DNA of 64,000 nt from Arctopsyche grandis (taxonomy: Eukaryota; Arthropoda; Insecta; Trichoptera; Hydropsychidae). The stretch spans positions 21,132,256 through 21,196,255 of the forward strand of contig NC_135357.1 in NCBI RefSeq assembly GCF_051622035.1, read 5' to 3'. Both the position numbers and the translations under genes were made by a program. The notes beneath the pieces were generated by a model. That model had not been told where the DNA came from, did no database searches, and saw only the letters and a program-made list of their open reading frames with translations. Shown here in pieces: positions 49,452-61,619 of this stretch; position 1 is the stretch's first letter, and each line of letters starts with the position of its first letter.

Positions 49452-50975
49452 ATGGAAACTTTTTTATTTGAACAAAGATCTGTACTGCCCTGTCGGGAGA
49501 ATCAACTTTTACAAATTTATAGTTATATTGGTAACATAGATGAGCCAGTGCCACACTGTTTATTTCTATATGGAAATGCAGCGACAGGAAAGACTGCGTG
49601 TTTGATAAATACTCTTGAATATCTATCATACCGATATGTCGTTCTGAATGCTGTTGAATGTTACACGCAAAAGATTATATACGAGACCATTTTAAATAAA
49701 CTTTCAGGACATGTCCCGTCGCGTGACAACAAATATATGTCTGTTTTCAAATGTGATAATATAAAAGATTTTGTTGCCCAATTAAATTTTATGTTCGAGA
49801 AGTACAGTTACGAACCGGTCATTATAGTATTCGATAATGCTAGTAGGCTGAGAGATATGGAGCATAATATATTGCCAGCATTTCTACGACTGAAAGAATT
49901 TTGCAATTTAAATGTATGCACAATTCTGGTGTCTGATATACCATTTGAAAAGTATTTGTTGAAGACTGGACTGAAAGAACCGATTAAAATATTTTTTCCG
50001 CAATACACGAAAGAAGAATTATACAACATAATTCTAACAAACCAAGCCCAGTGTGCTAATTATGCATTACAAAAATTAGAAAGAAATAGCAAATTTAAGA
50101 ATGATATACTTCGACATGATGTGTTTGCCAATTATTTGAATGCATTTTTAAGTGTATTTTATAGACCTTGTAGGGATTTAGTGGAGCTGAAACACATGGC
50201 TAGATTAAATTATGTTGAATATTGTGAGCCCATATTAAATGGAAGTATCGAAGCTGATGATGTAACAAAATTGTGGCGGTATATAGCCCCAATTTTGAAA
50301 TCAAGCTTAGAAATATTATACCTAAGATTGAATGGTACAAATAATCATTTGAATCAAACTGGCGATCCTTGTTATGAAATACAATTAAAAATGGAATCTC
50401 TCGATTTAACAAAGGAGGAAGTGGTTAAAGAGGGTGAACAAATTCTAACTAATGAAATGATGTCAACTGAGACCTTTGCTCAGAGCTTCGAACTGCCTTT
50501 CTATGCAAAATTTTTACTGATAGCAGCATATTTGGCAAGCTTCAATCCAGCTAAGGAAGACAAAAGGTTATTTATGAAATATCATGGTAAAAAGAAGAAG
50601 CGAATGCAGCTAGTTAACGCTAATGCGAAACTTGCTGAAAGGTATAATATAAAGTATACACTGTAATTTACTTTAATGTTTCCTGATTGAGAAAATTTAA
50701 CTTAAAAAATTTAATTTTTCAGATTAAATATTCAACTAGGACCGAGAGTATTTACGCTGGATCGAATGTTGGCAATATTTTATGCGATATTAGAAGAACG
50801 CGCTGGTCTTACTGCAAATTTGTTGGCACAGATATCAAGTCTGGTCCGCCTTCGTCTCCTCACTGCTTCGACTGATTGTATGAGATACAAATGCACAGTG
50901 AGCTATGAGTTCATTGCAGCAATTTCTAAAATGGTCGGTTTCAACATTCGAAAATACCTCTATGACTTCATTTAA
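49452..50975 (+). CDS. ORC5: Origin recognition complex subunit 5
   Basis: Two coding exons, 49452-50641 and 50723-50975, joined over an 81-bp intron (donor GGTATAAT, acceptor TTTTTCAG), giving about 480 residues. The N-terminal AAA+ region has VLPCRENQ (residues 11-18), Walker A GNAATGKT (41-48) and Walker B VIIVFDN with Asp128. The second exon encodes the ORC5 C-terminal winged-helix end: LGPRVFTLDRMLAIFYAIL, TANLLAQISSLVRL, KCTVS and IRKYLYDFI. ORC5 is a core subunit of the complex that marks replication origins. I chose the ATG at 49452; the open frame extends upstream only across an acceptor-like CTTGTTCTAG, so a 5' UTR intron is likely. AATAAA follows near 51196. Confidence 0.95.
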
Positions 50976-51441
50976 TCTCTAATTTATGTGATTTAATAGT
51001 ATTTCAATGAATGTATGTAAATGATTCATATGATTAATGTAATAATTGAAACAATTCAAAATGAATGATCTTAATTCAATTATAACACGTATGTATTTGT
51101 GAAGATGTAAAGCATCATTAAAATTTTTTCGCATCAAATTTGTCAACAGTTTATTATAGTATACTCATTCGTATATAATAAATGACTCGTATGAAATAAA
51201 AACATTTTTTCATTCAATTATAAAATGTGTATACTTTTAACTTATAAATATTATCTATTTTTATACACATGTTTGTGTATTGCTTCAATTCCTTAAATTC
51301 CACACATATTAATGGATAATATGTGTGGTTTAACCTTTATTAATCAGATAGTGATGGTTTAACCTTTATGGATTGTTAAAAATGAAATAAAACATTCGGA
51401 TTTTTCCCGACGAAAAAATCTTAATAATAGAAAATACTTAC

Positions 51442-52396
51442 AGAAATAATATCTTTAACCATGGCTTTATCGGTGGACATCTTGGCACGTTTAATGACAG
51501 AAACACCATGACCTACCCACGTTACAAATAGAAACTTTCGTCTTTTTGACATTTCATCCCCCATTTGTAATCTGAAATTTGAAAATATGTGAGTACATTA
51601 AATAGTTAATCAAAAAAATATATGTCTCAAGATTATTTATTTTTAGATTTTTGTTGTTTATGTATGATACTGTTGTAAATTTAAGCACTAAACCCAAACG
51701 AGCGGAGATATAACGCTACAATATTTGTTTTACGTCATTGGTGAAGAAAGAACAAGTATTGTTGATAACTAAGAATCTGTTTAAATGTATAATATATTTT
51801 CTTCCATTAACAAATCAGACTACTTCCAGTCAAAAATTTAAATAAATACCTTAAAAAATAATCAAATCATACAACAACTTACTAAATTGATTTTATTACC
51901 TAATATATCCAAATGCTCTTTCATCGTCTGTGAACTGTTCCCTGAATTCGTCGAAGCTGGAACCTGTAGCACTGCATACAATGCGAGCACCTTCATATTT
52001 AAATACAGCCCTAAAAATGTATATAAAGCAATTAATCACTTACGAATTAAAGTTTCATATTCACAATCAATTATTTAATAGACTTTATTTTGTTTTGCTT
52101 TCTAACAGGCGATGTTTCTTTTAGCAATCCACTCAAATTTTGAAATAAAGCATAATAATACTGCTCGTAAACGTAATATGTATGTTTGCTCACATGTTAC
52201 TTATCTGTTAAGTCTGCAAAATTCGCAACACTGTGGTGAATGCCGTTTTTATTGTTTTGCAGTATACCTACTATTTATTTTTAGAATTTCTGAAACACAT
52301 TTGAATTAAAATTACTTACCAATCTGTTAAGGAATTGTCAGATCTAACGTCGTCATACGCCGCTCTTACAGCCTCTCTATCCACACCAGTCGCCAT
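51442..52396 (-). CDS. Coactosin (ADF-H actin-binding protein), last exon not found
   Basis: Three coding exons on the minus strand: 52320-52396 (ATG at 52394-52396), 51900-52010 and 51442-51571, all with GT-AG borders and matching phases. They encode about 106 residues: MATGVDREAVRAAYDDVRSD, WAVFKYEGARIVCSATG, FTDDERAFGYIRLQMGDEMS, then FLFVTWVGHGVSVIKRAKMS and TDKAMVKDIIS. This is the ADF-H fold of coactosin, which binds F-actin in the cytoplasm. The usual last 35-40 residues, ending in a GGANYG-like sequence, should be in another exon at lower coordinates. I could not find it down to 49.4 kb, so it may lie further away past ORC5. The first exon begins at an acceptor (CAG before GTTGCTATG), so an upstream 5' UTR exon exists. 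Confidence 0.9.
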
Positions 52397-52826
52397 AGCA
52401 ACCTGTTTAACAATAAAATTTTGTTACTTAAAAAGCGTGGCTAACCTACATACACACATATAACTTATTGTATATATTTAAATAAAACCGTAGTCAACTT
52501 TAATTTGACTTAAACTCAATCAAAATGAAATATAGTCAAAACTTAATGAGCTATTAGTAGTTGTACATTGTATATACTATCATATTTTGGTATATTTTAA
52601 GGTAATTTTATTCAATTGAATAAAACAACGTGCTGCGAATAACTGCTTTGTGCGCATATGCAGAAGCTGAATAATCGTTCAGGCAAAAATGTTTGATGAT
52701 TCACGGTTCGCCCAGATGCGTCATGCAATTTCCAGGACATTCATCCGCGTGATTCTTACTAATTTAGCGGACCCTTTATTTTTAAAACACAGAGGGGTAA
52801 ATTTATCGCCAATAAAGACAAAATAC

Positions 52827-52830
<4 letters not shown>

Positions 52831-52912
<82 letters not shown>
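52831..52912. repeat. (AT)n microsatellite
   Basis: About 40 AT dinucleotides in the presumed 5' intron or upstream region of coactosin. Confidence 0.95.
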
Positions 52913-52918
<6 letters not shown>

Positions 52919-52919
52919 A

Positions 52920-55300
52920 CTAAAATAAACATATACTATGAAAGTGTTCTTAAATACATAAACGCGTCCTTTTATTTATAAATGAAAACAATTGGTTTCG
53001 TTTTTTTCTTTTTTTTTTAAATAAACGTTAAGTCTTCTGAAGTTAGTTTATATTAAAAAAACATGCGTTTTCATGTGGTTTCTAAAAAGAGAGTGTCTTC
53101 AGACGTCGCCGCGCACACGATTTTAATAATGAGACTTTCTCGAATGTATTGAGTTGCAAATTCACGATTGTTTGTGAATAATGTGAACAAATCACGGAAA
53201 CTGTGTGGTCTACCGTTGATAATAACCGATTCCATAACGCTCTCCTTATTATACGCGAAGAAAGTAATTTTATTCAAAATTAATTGGTTATAAATAAAAT
53301 TATACGAACGTGCAACTTTTATGTGAAGGTATCAACTATATAAAGTAATAATAATTATCAATTTTTCGATGTGTAGTGTGTACGCATGTCTTTTAAATAT
53401 GCCGATGCAAAACCAATATGAATCATGGCATGGAAATGTGCCGATTAAATGTAAATTTGCCTAACGAGTGGTACATATTTCGGTTCCTATTTTCTTGCGA
53501 TTTCTGAATATTTACACAGAAATGAAGATGTCAATCTTTCAACGAATGAACCAAAATGAGTTTTTTTTTTTTTTGCTTTCATTATTCAAATGATAGTTTT
53601 TAACGGCTGCGAAGAGTTGACAATCATTCTATTTTCTAGAAATCGGTAGACATATGATATTTATTACTACACACAATCAATTTTAATTATACATGTGCAA
53701 TATTTATATATTCAATTTCTTTTTTTTGCATAATTTTAAAATTAATCAGCGTTAATTAATTTTTGATCTAAGTTAAATTATTTTGGTGAATTTTGTTTTT
53801 GAAATTTTATTACACCCATTCATTTCTCATCTATAATCAATTGTATTCGAAAATAAATTACACGCACTGCACGGTTTCAGATTCACTGACCCGTTGCACA
53901 CTTGACCTTGAATACAGCGAGACGCGTCTACAGACACGTTGATCAGTGATTCTTCATCTTAGAAATGTTATCTGCTAAACATTTTCCCTTTTTTTACTAA
54001 TTATTACCCCACATAGATAAACGTAATCTTCCTACAGTATGAATTGAATAGACACATACTAGTCACAAACTAACGAGGCAATTTGATACTTCGAGCCGAG
54101 ACAGAATACACAAAACCACTCCCTTTCATTAAAATGCCGTAAAATTTCATACGCATACATTTGCCAAATTAAAAAAAAATAACAACAAAACGAAACATAT
54201 GCCAAGACCAAACTATGCATGTAATTAATGTGCACATCTTCTGTATTTAATTTACGATAGTTGCTATTGCCACAGTGGTTTTCGGGTAATTTTACCGTAA
54301 CGTACGTATTTCGACTGGCGTTCATTTGAGGACCACTCGACAGCGTGGTCTGCGGATGCACCATATGGCACCGGCTGAATAATGAGAAGCAGCATCAGCA
54401 ACCGTTGACGGAGACGACGTTGCGGAAGGGAGTGAAGAGAAGGGGAAACGTAGTATATAGAGAAGTCTGATGCTGCATACTGAAAAGTTTATTAACCCTG
54501 GAGCCGGACTCGAGTCGGCATTTTTGCCAATCTCACCAACCACCTGGACACGTATTCAGCGAAACGCGCGCATGTGTGTGATCGTCTAACTGTGTCGAGA
54601 AGATGGACAAGAAATGAGAAAAAAAAAATAGCAGAATGAATTCGATCAGATTCGGTGGTAAATCGAATGTCCTCGCCTTTTTCATGCAGTATGAACTGTG
54701 AACAAACATATCCGTCCAATATGCTTCATATACATATGCATATCTGAATGAAATGAGATGATCACACATATGTGTGCATCACACTTTCTCGGTTTAATTT
54801 AAAATATTCGTCGATGTCAATCGACAGCATGTTTTTAACGATTTTTGTCAGCATGGAAATAGAGAAAATATAAAAAGTTAACTGAGAATTGGGTTAGTGT
54901 CACTGTTCACGCCCGTTGGCGTCGAATTGAAATTTTTACACTATCACCATACTTCGCACATTGTGTGAGCTATTTCTATTGGAAGATTATGTGCATATAT
55001 TTTTAAAGAAGATCAGTAACAGTTTTTTTATATGTGTACATAAGTAATTATTAGAAATGGACTGGTCCGCAGACTATCGATCATGAATCATATACCGATC
55101 GCGAGCCGTTTACCAAAATCAGATTGACGTTAATCAATAGATTAGATTTCTAACCAATTGCTTCTAATAGCTCTTACAGTTAATGCCGAAGATTATATTA
55201 TAGACAATAATAGTGGGCATTATCAAATAATTTAAAATAAAATTCAATGATAATTTATTTTACATAAAATAACCAATGATTTACTTTTACATACGTATCA
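52920..55300. other. Upstream of coactosin; no gene confirmed
   Basis: A minus-strand ORF at 53071-53277 (68 codons) shows no family. 54300-54660 is more GC-balanced and is a reasonable place for a coactosin promoter and 5' UTR exon, but no clear TATA or donor fixes it. The rest is AT-rich. Confidence 0.3.
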
Positions 55301-55301
55301 T

Positions 55302-55612
55302 CATCATCAACAACTATAGCCGCTTAACATCCACTGCTGAATCCAGGCCTCTCCAACATGCTTCCGCTCGTTTCTGCTTTGCGCAACTCTCATTCATCAC
55401 ACCACACACATTTTCCTAATTTAGTCTACCCTGCGGTGTTCCTTTTATCCTTTTGCATTCTCTCGGGTACCACTCAAGCACTTCTTTTGTCCACAGTCCA
55501 TCTATTATTCTAGGCACGTGGCCCGTCTTTTCTTCTAGCCACGTGACCACGTGTCATTTCTCGTTATTCCGAGCATACAGCGTTCCATACTGCATACATA
55601 TATCAACATAAA
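55302..55612 (-). pseudogene. RTE-type LINE 3' relic
   Basis: Reverse complement of the same family as 690-1005. It includes the CATACAGCGTTCCATA block and, on the minus strand, a GTGGTACCCGAGAG...AAAAGGA region matching the earlier copy, ending in a (GAT)n tail (forward ATCATCATCATC at 55299-55310). It is truncated at the same 5' region. Confidence 0.65.
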
Positions 55613-55624
55613 ATGTTGTTACTA

Positions 55625-55754
55625 AAGCCCGGACCCTGAGGGGGTCGTTTATTGTTCAAATGTTGTAAATGCATTGTTAAAGGTTTGCCGAACCTTTTTT
55701 ATAAAGCATTTACAACAATTGAACAATAAACGGCACGCTTCCGGTCCTACCTCT
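55625..55754. mobile_element. Hairpin MITE, family M1, copy 2
   Basis: Core TATTGTTCAAATGTTGTAAA ... TTTACAACAATTGAACAATA around GGTTTGCCGAACC, ending CCTACCTCT. Flanks TGTTACTA and AGTTATTA agree at six of eight bases. It lies next to the RTE relic. Confidence 0.75.
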
Positions 55755-56088
55755 AGTTATTACTTTAAAACAAGGCTGCATAAAAAGGAATTTCTTCAAC
55801 AGAATTCAGCTCATTATACATAGTATTCAACAGAATTCAGCTCATATATAAGTATTAAAAAGTTGATATGATCCTGTTGATGTGTATATACAGGATATGT
55901 TAATTTATATACATACATACATATCTTTAATAATATGAATTCCATTGATATGCATTAACTGTTACGGTTAAATGAGATACGATAGATAAACCTCCACATG
56001 AATGTATATACAAATACATATAATATAAACACTTTCAATTTTGTGTTTATAATATTCATCTAGTTTCAAAAGTAAGTTAAATACATAT

Positions 56089-56462
56089 CGGTCTCCGTGA
56101 CGAGACAGAATGTTAAATTACAGAAAACGCAAAGATCAAAGATCGAAAGATCTTAAGTCGAAAGATAAAAAAATGGTGCATGGTAAACGGTACATACTCA
56201 CTTAATTTGCGCGAGCAGGATACAACAGGGACAAGAGGAACAGGCTTTTCCTCCCGTATTAATGTGCGCGCGCAGAATACGGGAGGAAAAGCATGTTCCT
56301 TTTGTTCCTGTTGTATCCTGCTCGCGCAAATTAAGTAAGTATGTACCGTTTACCATGCACCCTTTTTTTGATCTTTCGACTTAAGATCTTTCGATTTTCG
56401 ATCTTTGCCTTCCGATATTTGTGTTTTCTGTAATTTTACATTCTGTCTCGTCACGTAGACCC
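56089..56462. mobile_element. Foldback MITE family F, copy 3 (best preserved)
   Basis: The left end CGGTCTCCGTGACGAGACAG and the right end CTGTCTCGTCACGTAGACCC are inverse with few differences. Arms continue inward for about 170 bp with AACGCAAAGATC, GATCGAAAGATCTTAAGTCG and CAGGATACAACAGG blocks. AATACATAT flanks both sides (56080-56088 and 56463-56471), giving an 8- or 9-bp target duplication. Confidence 0.85.
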
Positions 56463-56596
56463 AATACATATGTATTCATATCAATAAGCCGTCTCATTTT
56501 TTCCTCATATTTAATTACTAAAAGTTAAATATATAATTAATTAATAAAATACATACATGTGACTTTTTCACCAGCACTATATATGCTTACAATTAT

Positions 56597-56766
56597 AGTT
56601 GGTCCACTGTAGGAAGACAACTAATAAAAACGTACATGTTGTCCCTTACACCGCCTCTCGGCCAATAGCATTTCGTACATACAATAGAAGATTGTAGGTG
56701 TGAAATGCTATTGGAAGAGATGGGATGCAAGGGACAGCATGTTCGTTTTACTTAAGTGTCTTTCTG
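56597..56766. repeat. Imperfect inverted-repeat element
   Basis: Left: CATGTTGTCCCTTACACC and CCAATAGCATTTC. Right: GAAATGCTATTGG and GCAAGGGACAGCATG. It is about 170 bp with no ORF, probably another MITE. Confidence 0.6.
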
Positions 56767-56984
56767 CAACGGATGGATTAAAGTGTTTTATTGGTTAGGC
56801 GGACCATATAATAAATATTAATAATATAAGAATCATAGGCAAATATATATACAAAAAATAAGTCCTTAAAATTTTGGCCCAAACCTTCAACAAGATATTT
56901 TTTACTTTCAAATTGAATGACCCCTCCTTGACCATTTTCTGGATCCGATACGAGATTAGTAGTTTAGATATATGTATGTACAAT

Positions 56985-57391
56985 TTATTTCTGTCTGCCT
57001 TTATGGTGTCGAGACGTGGACCATGAAGGCGGCGGATAGACGGAGAATCGATGCCTTCGAGATGTGGTCCTGGAGACGGCTACTGCGCGTGCCTTGGACC
57101 GACAAACGCACGAATGTGTCTATTCTTGAAGAATTGAAAATCAAGGATAGACTGTCAACAATATGCCTGAAACGTATATTGCAGTTCTTCGGCCACATTG
57201 CACGAAGAGGTGAGGAGAGCCTGGAGCGGTTGGTTGTGGTTGGTAGCGTCGAAGGCAGAAGAGCCAGAGGCAGATCCCCCGCACGCTGGACTGACCAAGT
57301 ATCTGCAGCGACGGGCGCTTCCACGGTAGCAAGTCTTCGCCTGGCCGAATTTAGAACTGAATGGAGGCAGCTGGTTGACCGCACATCATAG
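56985..57391 (+). pseudogene. RTE-type reverse transcriptase C-terminal fragment
   Basis: An open frame of about 135 codons: LYGVETWTMKAADRRRIDAF, then EMWSWRRLLRVPWTDKRTN, VSILEELKIKDRL and LKRILQFFGHIARR, then a GRRARGRSPARWTDQV block and a stop. This is the conserved end of RTE-like proteins. It lacks the reverse transcriptase core, so it is a 5'-truncated insertion. After the stop comes CGATCCTCAGTGATGAGGG, a short hairpin typical of RTE 3' ends. It is better preserved than the relics near 0.7 and 55.4 kb and differs from them in sequence. Confidence 0.8.
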
Positions 57392-57459
57392 TCACGATCC
57401 TCAGTGATGAGGGAACCGACAGCAATATATGTACAATTTACATAATAGTTGAACCCGGC

Positions 57460-57928
57460 ATGCGTTGCAATGACACAATAACGCATGCAATTCCCGTTCC
57501 CGTTGCGTTCTCGTTCCCGTTCCCATTTGTCGGAAGAATGCAGGCAGCGAACACATTTGAAATTATTCAATTGTTTGTTTATTTTACCCTAACAACGCAG
57601 GTCGCAACGCGAAAACATTTGAAATTATTGCGTTGCAATGCCACTCATTCCCGTTTTTCCCGTTTCCGTTCCCGTTTTTGGGCCATTTTTTTACAGTAAG
57701 CTTCCCGGACATGCATGCAACAAATCCTGAAAGTTCCCTCGTATTCGGTTGAGTGGTTTAGGAGCCTATACGAGACAGACAGACATTTATTTGTATATAA
57801 ATATATATAGATAGATAGAGTACGTACAATAAGATACAAGGGGAACAGCCTGTTCCTCTTGTATACTGGTCGCGCACACGTAAGTAAGGCTGTGTGACAA
57901 AAACAGAGAGAATTTCACCGCACGCCAC
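57460..57928. repeat. Mixed repeat block
   Basis: Contains TTCCCGTTCCCGTT-type runs, GAGTGGTTTAGGAGCCTATA followed by GACAGACAGACA and (TATA) sequence (57745-57820), and a fragment with CCTGTTCCTCTTGTATACTG ending CGCACGCCACTG at 57928. That end is shared with 24500-24520. Boundaries were not established. Confidence 0.45.
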
Positions 57929-57929
57929 T

Positions 57930-59833
57930 GGATATCATACATACATATCATAAATCGTTAATGTCATTATAATTTTTTTGAAGAATGAGACAACAAATTA
58001 ATATTTTTACTGTTAATTCGTCATTTACTGTAAGAAAACTCCGTTAATAAGACAGTGTATTTAATTAATATATGTATGTATGAAATAATAAAAAAATATG
58101 TTATCACATTAACACCAATAATAATTTATTTCACATTAGTCATAACATCACACTCATAACCAAGATAACAAAATTTGTGGTTAGTCGTTTAGCATGTATG
58201 TATGGAGATTCCGCAAAAAACATCCTTTAATCTAATTTAATAATTTTTCATCCACATGTTACAGCATATATGCATGGCTAAATTTCTCTAAAGGTCACGG
58301 TCGAACTTTCCGCTAGTGTAAAAAACAGATAATTAAAAAATGGGTACATCCATTGTCCAGTTTTGAACTCGGCGCGCGTGGCTGTCTCAATGCAACGTAA
58401 AAGACCTATTTTTGGCCATCTCCCCTTTTCGGTTCTATTTACGACCTGTCAAGTCTGACCATATCCAGAACTCCGCGTCGAACTTGAAAAGTAAATATAT
58501 GTATACCAAGCAAACTAATGCGGTCAACACACACATATATAACTCGACTATCAATATATAGGTGCATACATAGTGTTGCAGGAATAGGAAACGCATATTA
58601 TACATATGCATACATGTCTCAGTACGACACATGGGTACATACTTATGTATGTATATATGTATATGTATATTAATTAGTTTTTGAAAATAGAAAGAATGAA
58701 TAAAAAAATAGAAAGTTTAATAATAGCAACGAGAATGCTTATATGCATATGTATATTCATTTGTTTTTTGAAGTTTAAATTATATCGCAGGACAGAATTT
58801 TCAAATTAGATTAAAGAGGAGGGAACTAATCTCTTTTCGCTAACCGAAAGACAAGAAATTATGATTTTTTTTGTGTTTCGATAACTAACGACAAATAGAC
58901 GAAAATGCAACAATCTAGGGGCAGTTGATACAATGTGGTTTGGATTTCCAGGACGTGACTAGTCGATTGTGCAGGTCGTTACCACAGTGTCACCTCGGAC
59001 AGGGTGTCCGGTTTCCGGTTGCGAAACCTCATTTATTGTACGATATCTCGGAGGTCAATTGACAAAGTGCCAATCTCATCGATTGTGCAAACTTTCAGTA
59101 AATCTTGGTGGAATTACAAATTTTGCTACAGAGTTGCAATGTGTATACATATCAGCTTTATAAAAAAAATGCATTAACAATCTATGACATGTTGGGAAAG
59201 CAATCAATCAACTTATTAAGACAATCCTTCTAAAGTATTCAAAATTCTTGGGTTTCTATACTAATATAAAATATTTTTTAAAGAGTAAATATGTATGTAT
59301 GTATGTACTTAGTACGACTTTCGTTAGACGCATTTTCACCAAAATTTATGTAAATTTTGGCACATAATGCACGGATTTTGTTGATTTTAAAAAACATTTA
59401 ATAGAGAAGAAAAAACAATCAAACATGGGAATTTTAATTATTATAAAAAAATTTGGAAATAACGGTTATCACTTCACTCACACATCTTACGAAGTTAACG
59501 TGGTAGGATTAACGGTGGGTGAATTTTTTTCGAAATGCACACACACACGCACACCCAAATCATAAAATATGATCAGGAGTCGATACTGAATGCAATAAGA
59601 CAACAATATTTTATTTATCAATACTTCATCAGATATAAATATAATTAGAAAAAATAAACAAAAAATTTTTGAATTCAATAAGCTCAACAGTTACGAAAAA
59701 AAAATGTTATCAATGGTTTTTACTTGAAAAAAGTCCCAATTTAAATTAAATAAATTTGATATATTTTTTACTAGCTTAATTTTATAAATAAGATAAGAAA
59801 CATAAAGATTAAAATACAATTAAATTCATTATA
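57930..59833. other. No gene recognised
   Basis: AT-rich sequence with TATGTATGTATG simple repeats near 58640-58670 and 59290-59308. Short ORFs only. Confidence 0.4.
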
Positions 59834-60188
59834 TTACAATGTTATACTAATTGCAAAACTTTTTGTAATTATAAAATCATAATAAACATATAAATACTTC
59901 CCAATTGAATATATTGCACAATTTTTTTTCTATTTTCATCAAAAAATAAACGCCATTAATTTTTGGCTGATTTTGAATCATACATCCTTTCCCTTACAAT
60001 GTTATACTAATTGCAAAACTTTTGGTACTTTTAAAATCTTGAAAAATATCGTGGAGTCGTCACATGAATCATACCAACATATAAATACTTCCCAATTGAA
60101 TATATTGCACCAATTTTTTTCTGAGTTCATCAAAAAAACGACGTCAATAATTTTTGGCCGATTTTGAATCATACATCGTTTGCCCTCA
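59834..60188. repeat. Tandem duplication of about 160-190 bp
   Basis: The unit at 59834-59993 and the unit at 59994-60188 both start TTACAATGTTATACTAATTG. Both contain ACATATAAATACTTCCCAAT, ATTTTTGG and GATTTTGAATCATACATC. They differ by several substitutions and a 20-30 base indel in the first third. Confidence 0.75.
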
Positions 60189-60369
60189 CACAGTGCGAGT
60201 CTTATTGCACACAACAGACTATAATGTCGACATTTTTGTTGAAAACATAAATGACAAATCTAGAATTTTCGGTAATGGATCAATAAAGAAAATTTCGTTT
60301 TTTTTTAACCTAATTTGAAATGGGGTGACACTTGGAAAGAGATGAAAATATGAGAAAATAAAAAGTTAA

Positions 60370-60639
60370 GCAACCACTGCACCGGTATGAAGTGCAATGG
60401 AGGGGGTCATCGACCGGCATCGAGAGTCTGGGCGTCCCCAGAAAGCTCACCTTCTTCGGTCCATTTTGGACGATGGTGTCGTACTCGAGCCCCTCGACCG
60501 ACATGTTGGAGGAGAGGGAAGGGGTGCTAATACACGTCACACAGTCAGAGAAGCACTGCGAGTGCACGACACGACCGCCAGCAAACGGCTTTCCGAACAG
60601 AATGGACTCACGCCCAAACGAACCAACACTACACTCCAC
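60370..60639 (-). CDS. Possible first coding exon of an unidentified gene
   Basis: A GC-rich open frame. Within it ATG at about 60504 starts MSVEGLEYDTIVQNGPKK and is followed by a strong donor-like AAGGTGAGC at about 60448. The frame could also continue to a second GGTGCAGT donor near 60380. Base composition and the Kozak-like CCAACATGT context look coding, unlike the AT-rich surroundings. No protein family is recognised and no downstream exon was identified. Confidence 0.3.
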
Positions 60640-60912
60640 TCTATACGTTCATACATGCATACATACAACCGGTTTCAAAATACGCCTTGATGCCTCCCGC
60701 TCCCTCTCTACATCTACACTCTACACCCACCCAACCACCCACTTTATCCTCCTCCTCCTCCCCTTCTGTATCGATCGTCTAACGATGCGCTCCTAGCCAC
60801 CAGCCAGACGAAAATGCATTCATACATACATACATATGTAGACATAAGCTTACCATATGGTATCCGGAATGAGGATATGTCCTCATTTTCGGTTTCGAAA
60901 TAATGTCTACGT

Positions 60913-60963
60913 CCTTCTTCTTCTTCTTCTTCTTATTCTTCTTCTTCTTCTTCTTCTTCTTCT
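60913..60963. repeat. (TTC)n microsatellite
   Basis: About 16 TTC/CTT triplets with one interruption (TTATTC). Confidence 0.9.
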
Positions 60964-61200
60964 CTTCTTATTTCTTGCATTTCAAATTTATTTAGTGTAA
61001 AACAAAGGAAATACTTTTCACATGATACGTTTCTGCATGCACCAGTACACAGTGCTTTTTTTTAATTGTTCAGGACAGCAAATCAATGTAACGAGTTAAT
61101 GTATATAAACATTATAATGTTTATAATCCACTCCAACCAACCAGTCCTTCAATTATACGTTATTTTACTTCTTATTTTCTCGGATGTAAACGGGTTACAT

Positions 61201-61486
61201 CCCAAATGTGAATTGCTACCAGGATAACCGCCGCTACGAAAATCGCGCGCGCGGTTCTCCTGTCGCACGAAAATTCGTCGCATAGGAAAATTGCCCAAAT
61301 ATAGTTCAGCATATGCTTTTTTTTCTACAAGATTTTTATTATTATCAAATCTAAAATGACGTTACGGACTCGTATGTCCGTATCAACATGCGAAGTTCAT
61401 ATGTCTAGTCGATATTTCTGGCGACAGGAGATCGGTCCGCGCGATTTTCATAGCGTCGGTTATCCTGGTAGAGATTCACATTGGGG
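61201..61486. repeat. Foldback MITE
   Basis: Left arm CCCAAATGTGAATTGCTACC then AGGATAACCG and GCGCGCGGTTCTCCTGTCGC. The right arm is the inverse, with several substitutions, ending ATTCACATTGGGG. The loop region holds AT-rich sequence (61310-61360). No target duplication was fixed. Confidence 0.65.
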
Positions 61487-61619
61487 TAGTAATCACCGAA
61501 CCTATTTTCTCTTATCGTTTTGTTAATTGACATATAAAATTAAATTTAACCAAAAAAATCTAAATCGGATGTGATCAACCTTTATCTTTATCAAGAAAAA
61601 AATCGTTTAATATCAATAC

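Noticed and set aside
53071-53277. Minus-strand 68-codon ORF near coactosin
   Set aside because: Reasonable composition but no family, no splice link and no promoter evidence.
54322-54769. Overlapping minus-strand ORFs upstream of coactosin
   Set aside because: Three mutually overlapping frames in a GC-balanced patch, none with a domain; more likely promoter or 5' UTR sequence.
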